Shown here: one piece after another, positions 9,714 to 25,975 of the stretch
Position numbering within the stretch: position 1 is the first letter of the stretch
How the letters are laid out: each line of letters starts with the position of its first letter
Source: Physcia stellaris
Lineage: Eukaryota; Ascomycota; Lecanoromycetes; Caliciales; Physciaceae
Length of the DNA stretch: 64,000 nt
NCBI GenBank assembly: GCA_018902385.1
Contig: JABSSW010000026.1
Coordinates: 124,001 to 188,000 of the forward strand
Reading direction: 5' to 3'
Program-made: the position numbers and the translations under genes
The notes under the pieces: model-generated
The model's input: only the letters and a program-made list of their open reading frames with translations
What the model was told of the DNA's origin: nothing
The model's database searches: none

Positions 9714-12670
9714 TCAACATGTCAGACTCAGGACCATTGGATGGTCTCTCCAGTGGGGCGCCATGGGAGATATTTTCAACGACCTTCCTGGATCTCATTG
9801 ATCATGGCATGCGAAGTTCTTGGTTGGAGCCGAAAAGCATGACACAAGGTCTTTCAGCAGTTGATCAAGGAATTCAGCAACCAGGCACTAGTTATAGACT
9901 CTGCAAATCCAGGCAGTTCCTGACCAGCTTCACGGCCAAAAATCCAGATTGTCGCCCTGTTTGCCTCTTGACACCTTTTCAGGAGACTACAAATTGAGCT
10001 CTGAACAATTCACCGCCCTTTGACATTGATGATCTCACGTTGAACAAGGGATAGTTGGTATCTACATCCCAACACCCACTTTCTTTTGAAAGGATGTTAA
10101 GTCACCACCTGAGACGTCAATAAAATCTGAAATCCTTTCCAGGCCCTCACCAGAGTCGATGATCCGTTTATGATCTTGTTCTTCCTTTTTATTCAGCTTT
10201 CCGAGAGCCTTGAACCCCCTCATAAGTGGGGAGAATTCTTCGCTGGGTTTTCGTTATTCCCACTTATCTATTTTGTGCCACCCCTCTCAATAGGCTCTTC
10301 TCTCTGAACCATCATACTATTAAACCGAGCAGCTTCCGATGATTTCCAAAACGTAAGAGGACAGTTGAAAAAAACCCAAATTCAAAACGACCCAGCCCTC
10401 AATTGCAATAAACCATGGTGGCTTCAAGGATACGTTCGAATAGATCTACAATGGCTTTGACATGATCGAAGGATGCGTACATAGTCAACAGATAAATTCG
10501 GGGTCATACTGCTGGCATTTAGACTTAAGAGCCTACTCATTTTCTCCGTGCCTCATCCTCGGCCTTCGAAGTCTCCCTCCTACGCTTCCATTTCAGCCCT
10601 TACGGACCCAAAACGAGTCTCAGTATACAAGCTACCACAAGCTCTGAAGAAACGATACTCAGGTTAGTACCATGTGCGCATCATGACCACTTCAAGTGCC
10701 CGCCCCCAAGAGTCGCCATTCCCTCGATGCCTAATCTCCGTCCTCTTCTAGTTTTAATGAATTCCTACCCTGTGGCTCTTCTCCAGCTTTGTATTATATT
10801 CATTGGATTCCCAACCCATCCCACCCATCCCATCCCTCCCCACCCTCCCCGCCAGCCCCCCACAAACCATCCCCACCCACCGAAGCCCCCACATATTCCC
10901 TGATCCACCCTACCCCTCCCCCTCCCCCTCCCCGCCAATTTCTCCACACACAACCCGCAAACCCACCTCCCCGCCTCAAACCCACTAGCCGCGCCCGAAA
11001 AAGCAACAACGGGACGTATCTACCACTGCGACTGCCATGTACGGTCAGGTGCCCCAAGCGCAGACTTCGAACACTCGAGCGGAGTGGGGTGGGAAAGACG
11101 ACGGATATCGGGAGCGAGATGATGGGGGATGGGAAAGGGTGTTGTGGGGTGGAATATGGAGCTGGCGTGGTAGGTGTTGAGATCATGGCTGATTTGGGGG
11201 GTTGTTTGGAAAGGGGAGGGGAGGGGAGGGGAGGGATTGGCTGCGGAAGGAGAGAAGGATGGCTTGGAGCCCCCAGTTCAACTCTTGATGTCGTCATGTC
11301 TTCTGCCTTGGATGTATTTCCACCTGGATGAACTCGAAGCCTGGAGGCGGCGATGGTGATACTTGTTCCTTTGTATCGAAAGCCAATTTTGGTGCGGTAG
11401 CGAGTACGGAGGAAGCTCGGTAGGTCGGAGAAGACTTAGAATCTGAATACTGCGCAGCGTCTTGACATAAGGATAAGCAGCCCGCTTTTCCACAGCAAAC
11501 ACAACCAAAAGTGCCATAAAGTCAAATGCCAAAAAAGGTTTGAAATACTAGCTGCAATCTTTACACTATATTTACGCAAGTCTTTCGCCCTTCTGAACTT
11601 TCTGCTTCTGACTTAATCTCGTGGCATTCTCATATCCTCAACATTCCTTCTGAACTTTCTGGTCTATGGGCTCAGCATCCCACAACCCCCACAAAACCCC
11701 CCCAACCCCATGCAAACACAATCCCCTGCTCTATCTCAACAACCACCACCCTATCTCCATACCTCGAGATCTCCTCCCGAAACGTCGAAAATCGCATATC
11801 CAGGGCCTCTATGTCGCAAACTCTCAAGTACAATCTACTTTAAGTCCCAGCGAACGAATCACGGACATAAGTGATTTAATTTTTGGAACTATGTGGAGTG
11901 TTAGATGATATAATCTGAAGTTGCAGATTTGGATGCGCGGAGGGTCGACAGTTGGGGTAATAGCATAGGAGATGATAGCATGGCATGGGATAGGATAAGA
12001 TAGAATGGAATGGAGAACGGGACACGTAGACAAACATCAAGATATCACTGCGGTGCAGTAAACAATCAAAAGTTGGGAATGCCAATAAGTTTCCCATCGG
12101 CGCTTCTAATAATTATCATGTCGGCTTACTCCAGGGAAAGGATGGAGTAAAAAGCCTTGAGGTGCTTGATGGAAGAGCAGTTGATTTTGGCGTACGCATT
12201 GATGCGCTGGTGAAGTTCTATCTACCAGGGATTGTGAAACATGGTATTGATAGACAAAAAGCTAAGCCTGAGAACTCGACAATCTAGAGTGATAGGTGAG
12301 AAGGAGATGATTGACCAGATGTGTAAAGTTGAGCAGCCAAACAGTATTCCTTCTAGAAACGCCGAACGAGCTCCTCTCTGGCGGTATTGCTCGGCGGCAT
12401 GCATTATTTGTCAAAGCTGCTTCGAAGTCTTGTTTGTCGGCTATGTAAGACTGGCGTATCGGACTAGAATAATGATTGAGGGCTTGGGCCTTTTCTTTTG
12501 CGAGATATTGCGAGCTCGTGCCAGAGGTTATTCCGGATGTGATAGTCCGCGAGTGTGGTATATACTGGGCTTGTGAGGAGTGGGCGTCTGAAGTGGCTGC
12601 TAACGCCTGGTGAAGTGTTTGTGATTAGAATGAAAACCGCATGAGCGAACAGATTCCGGAGTCAATCTCT
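9714..12670. other. long intergenic region with skewed low-complexity DNA
   Basis: No supported gene. From about 10800 to 11000 the plus strand is nearly pure C/T/A and from about 11080 to 11240 it is G-rich. Proline-rich frames are open on both strands (plus 10789-11331, minus 10800-11297) and look compositional. About 11950-12015 is a degenerate GATA/GGATA-like stretch. The right end is the 3' flank of the RecQ gene. Confidence 0.4.
11211..11235 (+). repeat. G-rich pentanucleotide run (AGGGG)n
   Basis: Four to five consecutive AGGGG-type units on the plus strand. Consecutive G4 tracts separated by single A residues fit a G-quadruplex motif (inference). Confidence 0.8.
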
Positions 12671-15385
<2,715 letters not shown>

Positions 15386-15654
15386 TTGATTGATGAGCTT
15401 CAGAGACGAACTACCTATCAGGGGGAGACTGGGGAGTAAAGAGGCAGGGTTGCATCAACGTTGAGGAAGACGAGATGAAGCTATACGACTAGTCGAAGCG
15501 GAATAGTGCCAGGATGCTTTACAGTTCAGAAAGGAACAAAACGGGTTTGTTCCTTCTCTACAATCCTGCGGAAAGTGAGGAAAGTCCGACCACGCCAATA
15601 TCGCGCAAAAAACATCTACATCACGCTCAAATCTAGTTTTTGAAATCCACACCC
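15386..15654. other. RecQ upstream region bordering the AT-rich block
   Basis: Normal-composition DNA between the RecQ start codon and the abrupt shift to AT-rich sequence near 15655. It probably contains the helicase promoter. Confidence 0.4.
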
Positions 15655-18600
15655 ACAACCACGCTTAAACTTTGCAATAATCGCGTCAAATTACTCATTA
15701 AGCTCATAACTATCGATTCATTCAAGTTTGAAATTCATAACTGCAAAAATGAAAAAAGACGTTTGAATTGACGTGCATTTGAACAAAACGTATTCAAAAT
15801 TCATTCATGAACACGCAATTCAATTACGCTTTGAATTCGCAAATATCGCGTCGATTTACGCGTCAAAAACGTTTCGAACACGTTCAAATATATAATCGAA
15901 ATTTTGAAAAAGTTTTACGATTCGTTGTTCGAAAAATTTTTCAATCAATTCGAAACAAACAAAATTTTGACAAACACGCAAACGAAATTTGAACGTATTA
16001 TCATTGCAATCAAACATCAAATTTACGAACAAATTCGAATTTTCGAAAATTTCGTTAACGTTGATTTTCAAACAGAAAATTCGATCGACAAATTTTTGAA
16101 AATCGAACACGACGCGTTCGAAATTCGATTTTTGATTAAAATACAAAAAAAACACAACGTTGAAACGTATCGCGCAATGAAAAAAAATTTCATATGTTAA
16201 AAAATCAACGAACGAATCACATTGAATATTATTATTTTCAAATCACAAACATTTTTCGATTATATTCACAAAAAAACGAATCAATGAACATCAATTGTCG
16301 TCGTTCATCAATTGAAAAACGACGACATGAAAATGTTCATTCGTTTTCACGAAAAAGTGAAAATTTTTTTGAAAAACAAACAATGATTTCAAATATTTGA
16401 AATCATGACAAAATTTCATTTATTCATTTTCGAGATGATAATGAATTTCATACGTGTGAAAAAATTTCAATTCGATCACGAAATCGTTTTTCATTTGAAA
16501 ACGTTTAAACAACATTTGTACAATCAAAACAATCATTTTCGTTTTTTTAACGAATCGAAAAATGTGATTTACGCAAAATGATTCACGAAAAAATCGACAA
16601 ACAAAAAGTTCACGTCGATAATAATGAAATTCGATTCGTCAAAATTGACGAACGAAATCATGATAAAAAATCTCAATTATGCGAATAATTTTCACGAAAC
16701 GAAACGATATTTACGCAATTGCAAATTACGACAATGTTTTTGTTGTTGAAATTATAATCATTATGTTCATCAATGTTTTGTTGATTCACACAATTTTCGA
16801 TATCGAAAATACGTTGATCATCATAATATCAAAAAATGTTCGAACAAACACAACAAATGTGTCGTTTGTTAAAACAAACATCAAATCACGACGAATTTTT
16901 GTTTCAAACGCAAATTTGAACAACAAAAATTGAATAAAATTCGAAATTTCAAAAAATATCGTATTTTACAAAGTCGACATTCGACATTTCATTCACAAAT
17001 TAAATCACTTTTTTTCGAGACAATATTAATTTTTTCACAGAAAACATTGCAACAACAACAAAAAAAAAAAAATTAACGATCATAATTGTCAAAATCGAAA
17101 TTTCGAAAAATCAAATCATTTCATCAAAAACGAACAATTTCATTAAATTTATGACGTTATTATTATTATCATTATCAATCAATATCATCATGAATTTAAA
17201 CGCAATGATAATCATGAAAAAACGTATCAACGTTCGAATAATGATGATCGTGAAAAAAACATTTGCACGAAACAACACAAAAAAAAAAAGCGAAAAAATT
17301 TTCGATCAATAATTCGAAAAATTCAAAATACGAATCAATTATCATGATTTTCAAAACAAAAAAAACAATCATCGTGATCAAATTAATTCGAATTTTTGTC
17401 AACGCTTTTACAAAACGAAAAAAAATGAAAAACGATTTTGATTTTCAAAAATGTCAAATCAACGACGCGATGATAAATGCGTTACGATTTACAAACAACA
17501 ACAACAACAACGCGATGATTCGTGCATATGAAATCACAACAAACAACAACAACAATAATATCACGATGAATCGTGCATTTTCAATTGAACAAAACAACGC
17601 GAAATCGTTTTCATTTAACGATGCAAACAATTTCGATACAATTTCAAACGATTTCAATTTCGACATTCAAAACAATTCGTTTTGTTCAATTTCGTTTCAA
17701 TTATTATCAACGATTTCGACATTCGTTTCGACATTCACAATTCGCGATTTGAATCAAATTTTCGAAAATACAAAACGAAAAAATTTTCGTGATGCATCAA
17801 ATCAATTTTCGTTCGAAAATATTGATCAGTTTTTCGCGATTCACGTCAAAAATTTTGACGATTCGAAAAACAATTTATTTTTAACATTTATTAAGAAAAA
17901 ATCATCAACAAATAAACACGTCAAATCGAAATATTTTTCAACAAAAAACGAATGATCAAAAAAAACATTTTCAAAAATTTTTCGCAATGATGTTTTCATT
18001 CATTTTCGTTCATTATGATCACGACGTTCAACAAACGAAAAAATCTCGTCGATCGAATGAAATTCGCAATACAAACAAAAAAAACAATCAATTTCGTCAA
18101 AATCAAAATTCGAATTCACAAAAACAAAATTTAAATTTATCACAATTTAATCAACAACGAAAAAACTTGTCAATTTTACAATACAATTGCAAAAATTCAA
18201 GAAACAACGTCATGACAACGTTTTTAAAAAATTTTGACGTATTGAAACACGACATAATAACGATACAAAAATCATGACACAATATTTTACAATCGACGAT
18301 TCACAATTTTATATCACAATTGTACAATTTATTTTACGTCGATCATAACGATTGCGACGAAAAAAAATCACGCGCATGTTTTTTTATCAATAAACGTCTA
18401 AACATCGAACGAATGATGTACAAAACACATTTCAAAAACGTTATTTCAATGAAAATCACGTTGAACAATTCGAATTCGAATTTCAAACACGTCATCAAAA
18501 TTCATAACGTATATAACGAATCAAAAATTCGATTCGCGTCGATTTTGAAAAATTTCAAAACGATATTGAAAAAGAAAAAATCACATTTCAACAACGAAAA

Positions 18601-19762
18601 AAACAATTATATTCAGAATGTCGTAATTAAAAATTTTAACATTTATTATTTTCAATGAAACGATCGCGACATCAAAACGAACAATCGCAACGAACAATTT
18701 TTAAAATTTATCGATCAATTCGTTTTACAACAACACGTGTCGATAAATTTTCATACATATCAATCGAACATTCACGATATTTATCAAACGTTGAATTTTT
18801 GTTTCATCACGAAAAATTTGAATGATAAATTCACAAAATGCGCAATACAAAAAAATCTGAATTACGAATTCGATCATTATTTTATCACAATCACGTTGAA
18901 CATAAAAATAACAAATGTCGAATCAAATAAATTTTTAAAATGAAAAAACGTCGATCACGAAAAAATCGTCGAAATGTTCGACGAATTAACGAAAAATTTC
19001 AAATAAAACAAAAATCAATTTAATTTTTCGAAAAAAATCGATAATAACATAAACAAATTAATACACGTCATCGATCAAATTATTGCAACAGAAATTTCAC
19101 GCGCGAACATCATTCAACGATCAAAATTTGAATTCGACGACAAATGTAAAAAAACGATTTCGAAAATTCAAAAACGTAAACGTTTGTTTCAACAATGTCA
19201 AACGACACGAATTTCATTATATTTGATAATGACGATCAAATAACGATACAAAAAAATTGAATATGTCAAAAAAAAATTTATTAAACGAACACTCATCAAA
19301 ATTCACAAGAAAAAAGTGAAAAAAATTCACGAAAACATGAAAAAAATTTTCAAATTCGTCAAATGAATTCGCAACAAAAAAATTTTTTACAAAATTTTTA
19401 TTTTTATTTTGATCAACAAACATGAAAAAAATAACGAACAAGACGAAAAAAACAACATTATTGATCGAACGTTTTTTTTTTAAATTTTCGAAAATCGATT
19501 TTTCAAACATAAAAAAATACGAATATTCGAAATCAATAAATTTCGAAAATTTTATCAATCACGAAATAAAAAAAGCGATTAACGACGTGATTAACAACAA
19601 AATTTCAAAAAACGACGAAATTCAAAATCGAATTTCAATATTGTTGATAAAAATCACGAAATTATTAAACATTTTTCGACAATTTTTTCAAATTAACATC
19701 GATCACGATTATTGTTTTCAACATTTCAAACGATCGATCACGATTTGTTTTCGAAAATTCGA

Positions 19763-20250
19763 CAATTAATGTTTCGTACTTTTTTCATTGTTATGTACAA
19801 AAATCTTGATGTTTTGAATTTGATCGATCTGTAAATTTTTTGCATGAGCGAAAACAACTCAACAAAGCAATTTTCAAAATTTGATTATTTTTTTTGTTTC
19901 TGCGACTGAATTCTGAAGCGAAAAAAAAAAAAAACAAAATTTCATAAGAAAATGAAAACGTCGAAAAAAATCAAAAAATGAATGAGCGAAACAAAAAAAA
20001 AAAAAATGAAAAATGAAAGAAATGAAACATTGATTTTCTATTTAACTAAAAAATCAATCTTTTCAAATTTTTTTTCATTTCGTCATTTTTGCATTAGATT
20101 CACGTCTAGTCTGAACGAATTAATGTTTCGTATTTTTTTCATTGCTATGTACAAAAATTTTGATGTTTTGAATTTAATCGATTTGTAAATTTTTTGCATG
20201 AGCGAAAACAGTTCAACAAAACAACTTTCAAAATTTGATTACTTTTTACA
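19763..20250 (-). repeat. B2-A2-B1 end of the split direct repeats
   Basis: The segment at 19763-19890 recurs at 20119-20250 with a few substitutions (both contain GTAAATTTTTTGCATGAGCG). The segment between them, 19990-20118, recurs at 24421-24547 at the other end of the element. This juxtaposition of two B copies around an A copy identifies the split-direct-repeat plan. Confidence 0.85.
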
Positions 20251-23200
20251 ATTTCAAAACACGTCGAGAAACGACGTCGTCGTTTAAACAAAACGAAAAA
20301 AAAAAACAACTCAATCGTTTTGATGATGACGCGATGTTCGAAAAACGTAATTCTTGTTGATTTCGATATACAGCAAAAACGTTTTCGATTTTCATTTTTC
20401 TAAAAATTGAATCAAATCGTTCGAAACGTTTGCATTGCGAATTTCGATTGTCGCATCACGTCGAAAAAAATGTTTCGAATAATTGTCATCGTATTTCAGA
20501 TTTTCGATCGTCTTGCGTAATATCTTGATGACGAATTGAGCATTGAAAATTCTTGATTTTTCGATTTGAAACAAAAAAGCGTATTTCGAAATCGAAAAAT
20601 GCAAAAACAAATGACGTAATGAGATTACTGCACAGACAGTATCATTCGTGATTGCAATGAATATCGAAATTTCTTTGCGAAATGAATCGATCTTCGAGAC
20701 AAAAAACGTTAAAACGAAATGATCGTCAAAAAAAATCATCGAAAAACGAATAACAAATCAATTGTCGAAATTGAACGTGCGATTAACATCAAATCATGTA
20801 AACTCATCGATACGCAAAAAGTTTGCAAAAATCAAGCAAAATGCGACGTGCAATGTAACATTCTTTCTGATGCGAATATCGAAAAACTGCAAGATTTTTA
20901 ACAAAATATCACGAATAATCGCTTTGCGTTCACGTGTTTCGTTCTCGTCATACATACGTTTGATGTCGTTGATTTCGCGTTGCAACAAAAATTCATTGAA
21001 AACGATGAAATCAAAATATTCTCGATCGACGCAAACGAAACGTAAATCAATGATATATGTCTTAATCGTTTTCGATTTGAATTTTCGAAATCTCAACGAA
21101 TTTATTCATTCGACAATGCAAAATCACGTGAACGAAAACGTCTGAAACTTGTCAAAAACGCAAAATTTCACGTATGAGTTGACGATCGAATCGTGAATTT
21201 TTCGCGTGTTTGAAATCAAATTTCATCACAAAAATCGAGCGATCGTTTTACTCAATGACATTTGAACATATCAGTATTTCGATGCGTCAACGATGAACGA
21301 GAAATCGAAATTTAAAATTGATCATGATGAATTTGCAATTGCGAATACTCGTCAGCGATTTTATCGTGTTCATCACGTGAAAATAAATCAGCGAAATGAT
21401 TGAATTTCGAATCTAATCACATCATTTCAATCAAAATATCATGAAAAGCGAACAACATGATTACGTCACGAAAAAATGTCATTGCTGAATCACGCATCGT
21501 ATCTTTGTCGAATTCGACACAAACGATTTAATTGTCGCAATGAATGACGATTTTGTTGTTCTCGAAATGAAATAATCATTGACGCAAAACGTGTAACATC
21601 GTTCGCATTTTTTTGATTTGAATATTCAATTGTCGATTGCGAAAACGCGTTGAATAACGTCAACTGAAATTTTCGAATGATTCGTCGTCAAAAACACGAA
21701 ATCAAAAATCGTTTATGTTTCAATTATTCGAAACGTCTGTTCAAATATGACTTGACGATCGTGAAAATACTTTTCGCAAAATTTTGATATCGTTTTATCG
21801 TGAAAAAAACATCTGTTATCAACGTAAATTTGTTCGCATGATTTCGTTGAATCTGCATGATCTATTAACGTTTCGAATGTGATCGCGAATTCGATACAAA
21901 AAAATGAAAAAAAAATCGTTCAAAAATCACGACTTTTGCGCAAAAAAATAGAAAATTCACGAGAAAATCGATTTGACGAAATGTGAAAACATTTTGAATG
22001 AAAATCACGTTGACAGATTTCATTGTTCTCGTCAATTTGATTGAGAAAAATCGAATTTTCATAATCTCGCTATCGAATTCGATGCTCAGAAATTCGAACT
22101 TTGTGTCAAATTTTTCTTTTTCGAATTTGTTTCGAAATCGAACTTATTGCAAATATCTCGTCAAATGATCTTGTATGATTCAAAATCGATGTCAAACTTC
22201 ATGATGAAAAAAAAATCGTCTAAATAATGAAAAACGATGCGAAAATGATTTATTTTAACGAGAATTCAATGCAACGTCTTAGCAAATAAATCAAAAAAAA
22301 AGAAAACGATTCGAAAATCGAAAAGTAAAAATAATTTCATGTAAAATTCGTCGTTTCAACAGAAGTCGAATAATCAACGATTTTATACGATCACAGAAAT
22401 GTGTTTGAACGCGTTTGCGAAATTCTCTTTGAGCATTACAGCATCTCGTTCTTGATATATGAATATTGCAATGATTTCATCGAACGTAACGTATTTCAAA
22501 ACTTCTGCGTCGAATATAATGTCTTTATTGATCGAATCGTTTTTGAAAAATGATAAATCATGAATACGTTTTCAGTCGTCGTCGTGCTTTGAAATCAGAT
22601 CTAGCGAAAAATATACGTAATGAAAAAAGAAAATATCGCGTAATTTAGTCAATCGATAAATTTTCATTTGCTTGACGAAATCAACAATGAATAAATCGAA
22701 AATTTCGTTGATCGAATTGTGATTGTTGAAAATGCGAAATTTTTTATCATCGATATATTCGATGTTCGCGTTTCGCTTAATAATGTCAAACAATTTGTTA
22801 ACGAAATTTCGATCAAAATAATTTCTTAAATAAAAATTTCATTCTGTCGTTTTCAATGACATTCTGATTTCGAAATCAAATGCATTTTCGAAAACGACAT
22901 TATACAGAAAATTTTCTGACGATCATTCAATCGAAATCGACATGATCATACGAAATGAATAATTCGAAAAAAAAAAAAAATGAAAAGAAAAAATTGAGCG
23001 AAAAAAAAAAAAAACGATTAATCATTTGATGATTTTGTTGATGCATTCGAACTTGTCGTGATTTTTTTGCTGACATTTTGTACAAATATGTTTGTATTTG
23101 CAATTCTCGTCGCAACGAGTATTGTTGTTGAACGCAACACAAACATCGTTGCGAATTGTAATACGTTTATTTTTGAATTCGCGTGAAACGAAAAATTGAT

Positions 23201-24420
23201 ATTCAATCGTTTTTTTGCTTGATTCGACGACGACGATATTTCTCAATTTTCATTCGATGAAGTCGATTTTGATCAGTCAATTGATCGAATCGTCTTGATT
23301 TGTGCGAATGATTCGAGTCAAATTTTTTTCGTGTCACGTCACGATCGACGTTCACGTTTTGTAAAAATACGTTTTCATGATACGAATGCGATACACACTC
23401 ATGACGAAATTCAATTTGTGTTGAATGTTCGAATGAATGAATTCGAAAACAACGTTGCAATACATTTTCATCGTCATCAACAAAAAAAAAATATTCTTGA
23501 AGAATTCTGAACGCGTATCGACAACGATTTCTAATGCAATTCAAAAAAAGATAAATTTGAAAAATTTTTTGACATTCAGACGATCGTGATAAACGTTTTG
23601 CAAAAATCGAAATGACACGTTGACAAATATTCGTTTTATTCTGAAATATTTCGAATCATGAATTATGTGTAAAAAATTCGTACGAATTTCGATCGTCTGA
23701 ACAATGAACGCGACAACGAGATACGAATTTGAAAAATGTGAAAAAAAAAACAACGAAAACAACGTACGCTGAATGAAAATAAATTCACTCAATTTTTTTT
23801 GATACGTCTTTATTTTTTTTTGAAAAAATATTTTACGACGAAAGTTTTTTTCTTTTTGAACGAAATTTTCGTTATTTGAAAATTTCTCGCGTGCGCGTGA
23901 TCGTCGAGTTTGAAATTCGTCGTCGTCGAATGTGTCGTCGTCGTCGTTGTCGAAATCGATGAAATCAAAATTCATGACGTTGAAATCGTTTTCATTTACG
24001 TTTTCGATTTGATTTTCGAAATGATCAAGCGAAAAAAAGAAAACTCGAAAACGAACGAAACGAAAAATGCTTTTAAATGAACGCGTTGAGATGAAACGAA
24101 AACGTGAAACAAATTTTTCAATTCGATTACGACTTTTTACGTCGAAAATGACTCGTTTGAAAATTGCAAATTTGTTGAATTTGAACTTGAATGCATCGTT
24201 GTCATTGTTTTTTTTGACGACGACAACATTGTTTTTGTTTGAAATGAAAATGAATTTGATATCGACAAACATTATTGCGACGACGAAAAATCAACGAAAT
24301 CGAATCTTAATTAAGTCGAGCGAAATACTACAGCAAAAAATATGCGAAAATCGAAAAATTGAAATATGCAACATCAAGAATTGATGTAAAAATTTCTACA
24401 ATTGACTTTTGCAAATATTT

Positions 24421-24547
24421 GCAAAAAAAAAAAAAATGAAAAATGAAAAGAATGAAACATTGATTTTTTATTTAACTAGAAAATCAATCTTTTCAAGTTT
24501 TTTTCATTTCGTCATTTTTGCATTAACATTCACGTTTAGTCTGAACG
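24421..24547 (-). repeat. A1 terminal repeat of the tyrosine-recombinase element
   Basis: About 125 bp closely matching 19990-20118 (shared blocks include GAAACATTGATTTT and TTTCATTTCGTCATTTTTGC). LINE sequence resumes immediately downstream. Confidence 0.85.
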
Positions 24548-25565
24548 AAAAACGATTACAACGTTTCGAAAAATTATCGTTCGATAACATTATTATTCAT
24601 CATAAAAAAAATTTTGAAATCAATATTAATCAATCGTTTGTTCTGAACAGCGAAAATTCACGATTTTTTTTCACATTTTCATTTAAAAAATCGAAAAAAC
24701 ATTTTTTCAGAAACGACAATACATGTGATAATGAAATTGATACATAAAATTTGAACAAAAAAAAAACGATCATTATCAAATTAATGAACGTGTCAAAAAC
24801 GTTCGACAACGTTTCACATTCACGTTTACATCACAATTTTCATAAACGAAAAATCGACGAAAATTATTTCGTTTGAATCGAAAATTTCGTAAACGACAAA
24901 CAAACAAAATTACGAATGTTTGATTATTTCACGAATTATATACAAACAATCACAAAAATTTCGCAAAACTCATTTTTATTTTCGATATTATATTTGTTTT
25001 ACAACGCAAATTTTTTAAAAATTCTGACAAACGATACATTGAATTCAATAACGATAAAATACATCGACGACGTAAAAGTCATCGTCGAAAACAAAATTTT
25101 CGAAAAAAACAATCGTAAATTGACAATTTTTCACGAACGCGTCAAAGATGAACGAGAAAACACGTTTCGATATTCGATTTAAACAAATATCAATTAATAC
25201 ATTTCAGAAATAAATTTCACACTGAAAACAACGATTCGAATTTGAATTTTTCAAATTTCGACAAACTCATCAAAATCACGAAAAATTGTAAATATCTCGA
25301 CGTTATATTAGACAAGCGATTTAAATTTCACAAACATTTTCGCGATATGAAAAAAAAAATCATCGCGAAATTCAACGCATTACAAATTTTCATCGATTCG
25401 ACATGAAAAATAAATATGAACGACATGCGTATTATTTATCGAATTACAATTTTATCGTTATTTCTTTATTGCGTCACAATATGATACACTTTTTTTCGAA
25501 AAATTTGATTACAAAATGCAACAAAAACAAACATTCAAAATTCTTAAAAACGTTCAAAAAAAAAC

Positions 25566-25975
25566 GATAGAACACAACCTATAAAAAAATGTCTTTGGTT
25601 ATCCTTATTTGGCTTTTTTGCCGAATCGGGAAGTCAATCTTTTCGCAGCAGAAACATCAACTTTCATCGCACTTTCATCCACAATCATCCACAATGCACT
25701 GTACTTATGAAATGAACTATAATTGTAGCGCTTTTTGAGCGCATTTCAACGCTGTAAAAATGAAACAAAAGTGAGCAGTATTGACGATGATATTTGCTTT
25801 GAAAGTATTGAAGATATCGAGCTGTCAACTCATCGAGAGTCTTTCGTTAAATCCGATAACTCCCACCAATTGAAAATTCAAGTTCCCAATCGGGGCATAT
25901 GTCAAGATCACTTCAAAGCAGCTTCAATTGCATCCATCTGGAACCCAACTGAGAATTTTTTTTAAAAAAATTCAG
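25566..25975. mobile_element. unmutated insertion of about 400 bp inside the LINE relic
   Basis: Composition changes abruptly from the CC/CT/AG/GG-free style to ordinary DNA with abundant CC, CT, AG and GG, then back. LINE coding signal is interrupted here and resumes near 25980. A plus frame (25735-25965) contains IDDDICFESIEDIELSTH and LKIQVPNRGICQDHFKAA; no family recognised. No clear terminal inverted repeats were seen. It was probably inserted after mutation ceased, or was too short or unique to be a target. Confidence 0.6.

Larger units (their letters stand above)
19763..24547 (-). mobile_element. fossil tyrosine-recombinase retroelement (DIRS order, PAT/Ngaro type)
   Basis: A minus-strand element inserted in the LINE reverse transcriptase region. 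In its own orientation it holds a gag-like region (about 24270-22800), an RT-like region with a LDDFFF-type active-site segment (about 22790-21900), a poorly preserved stretch, and a tyrosine-recombinase region (about 21100-20390). The termini form a split direct repeat: A1 (24421-24547), body, B1 (20119-20250), A2 (19990-20118), B2 (19763-19890). This A1-body-B1-A2-B2 plan is characteristic of PAT/Ngaro elements, which insert through a recombinase and leave no target duplication; none is seen. It is clearly broken, with many disruptions, but slightly less mutated than the surrounding LINE, so probably younger. Confidence 0.75.

Noticed and set aside
10789-11331. Proline-rich gene in either orientation
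   Set aside because: Same compositional artefact as at 581-1175; no conserved residues or splice sites.
12241-12576. Plus-strand 111-codon ORF downstream of RecQ
   Set aside because: No domain, no paralog, no convincing start; it sits in the 3' flank of a convergent gene.
19763-24547. DNA transposon with an adjacent MITE derivative (because 19763-20118 contains both terminal segments)
   Set aside because: RT-like and tyrosine-recombinase-like remnants lie inside, and the repeat order fits a split-direct-repeat retroelement better.
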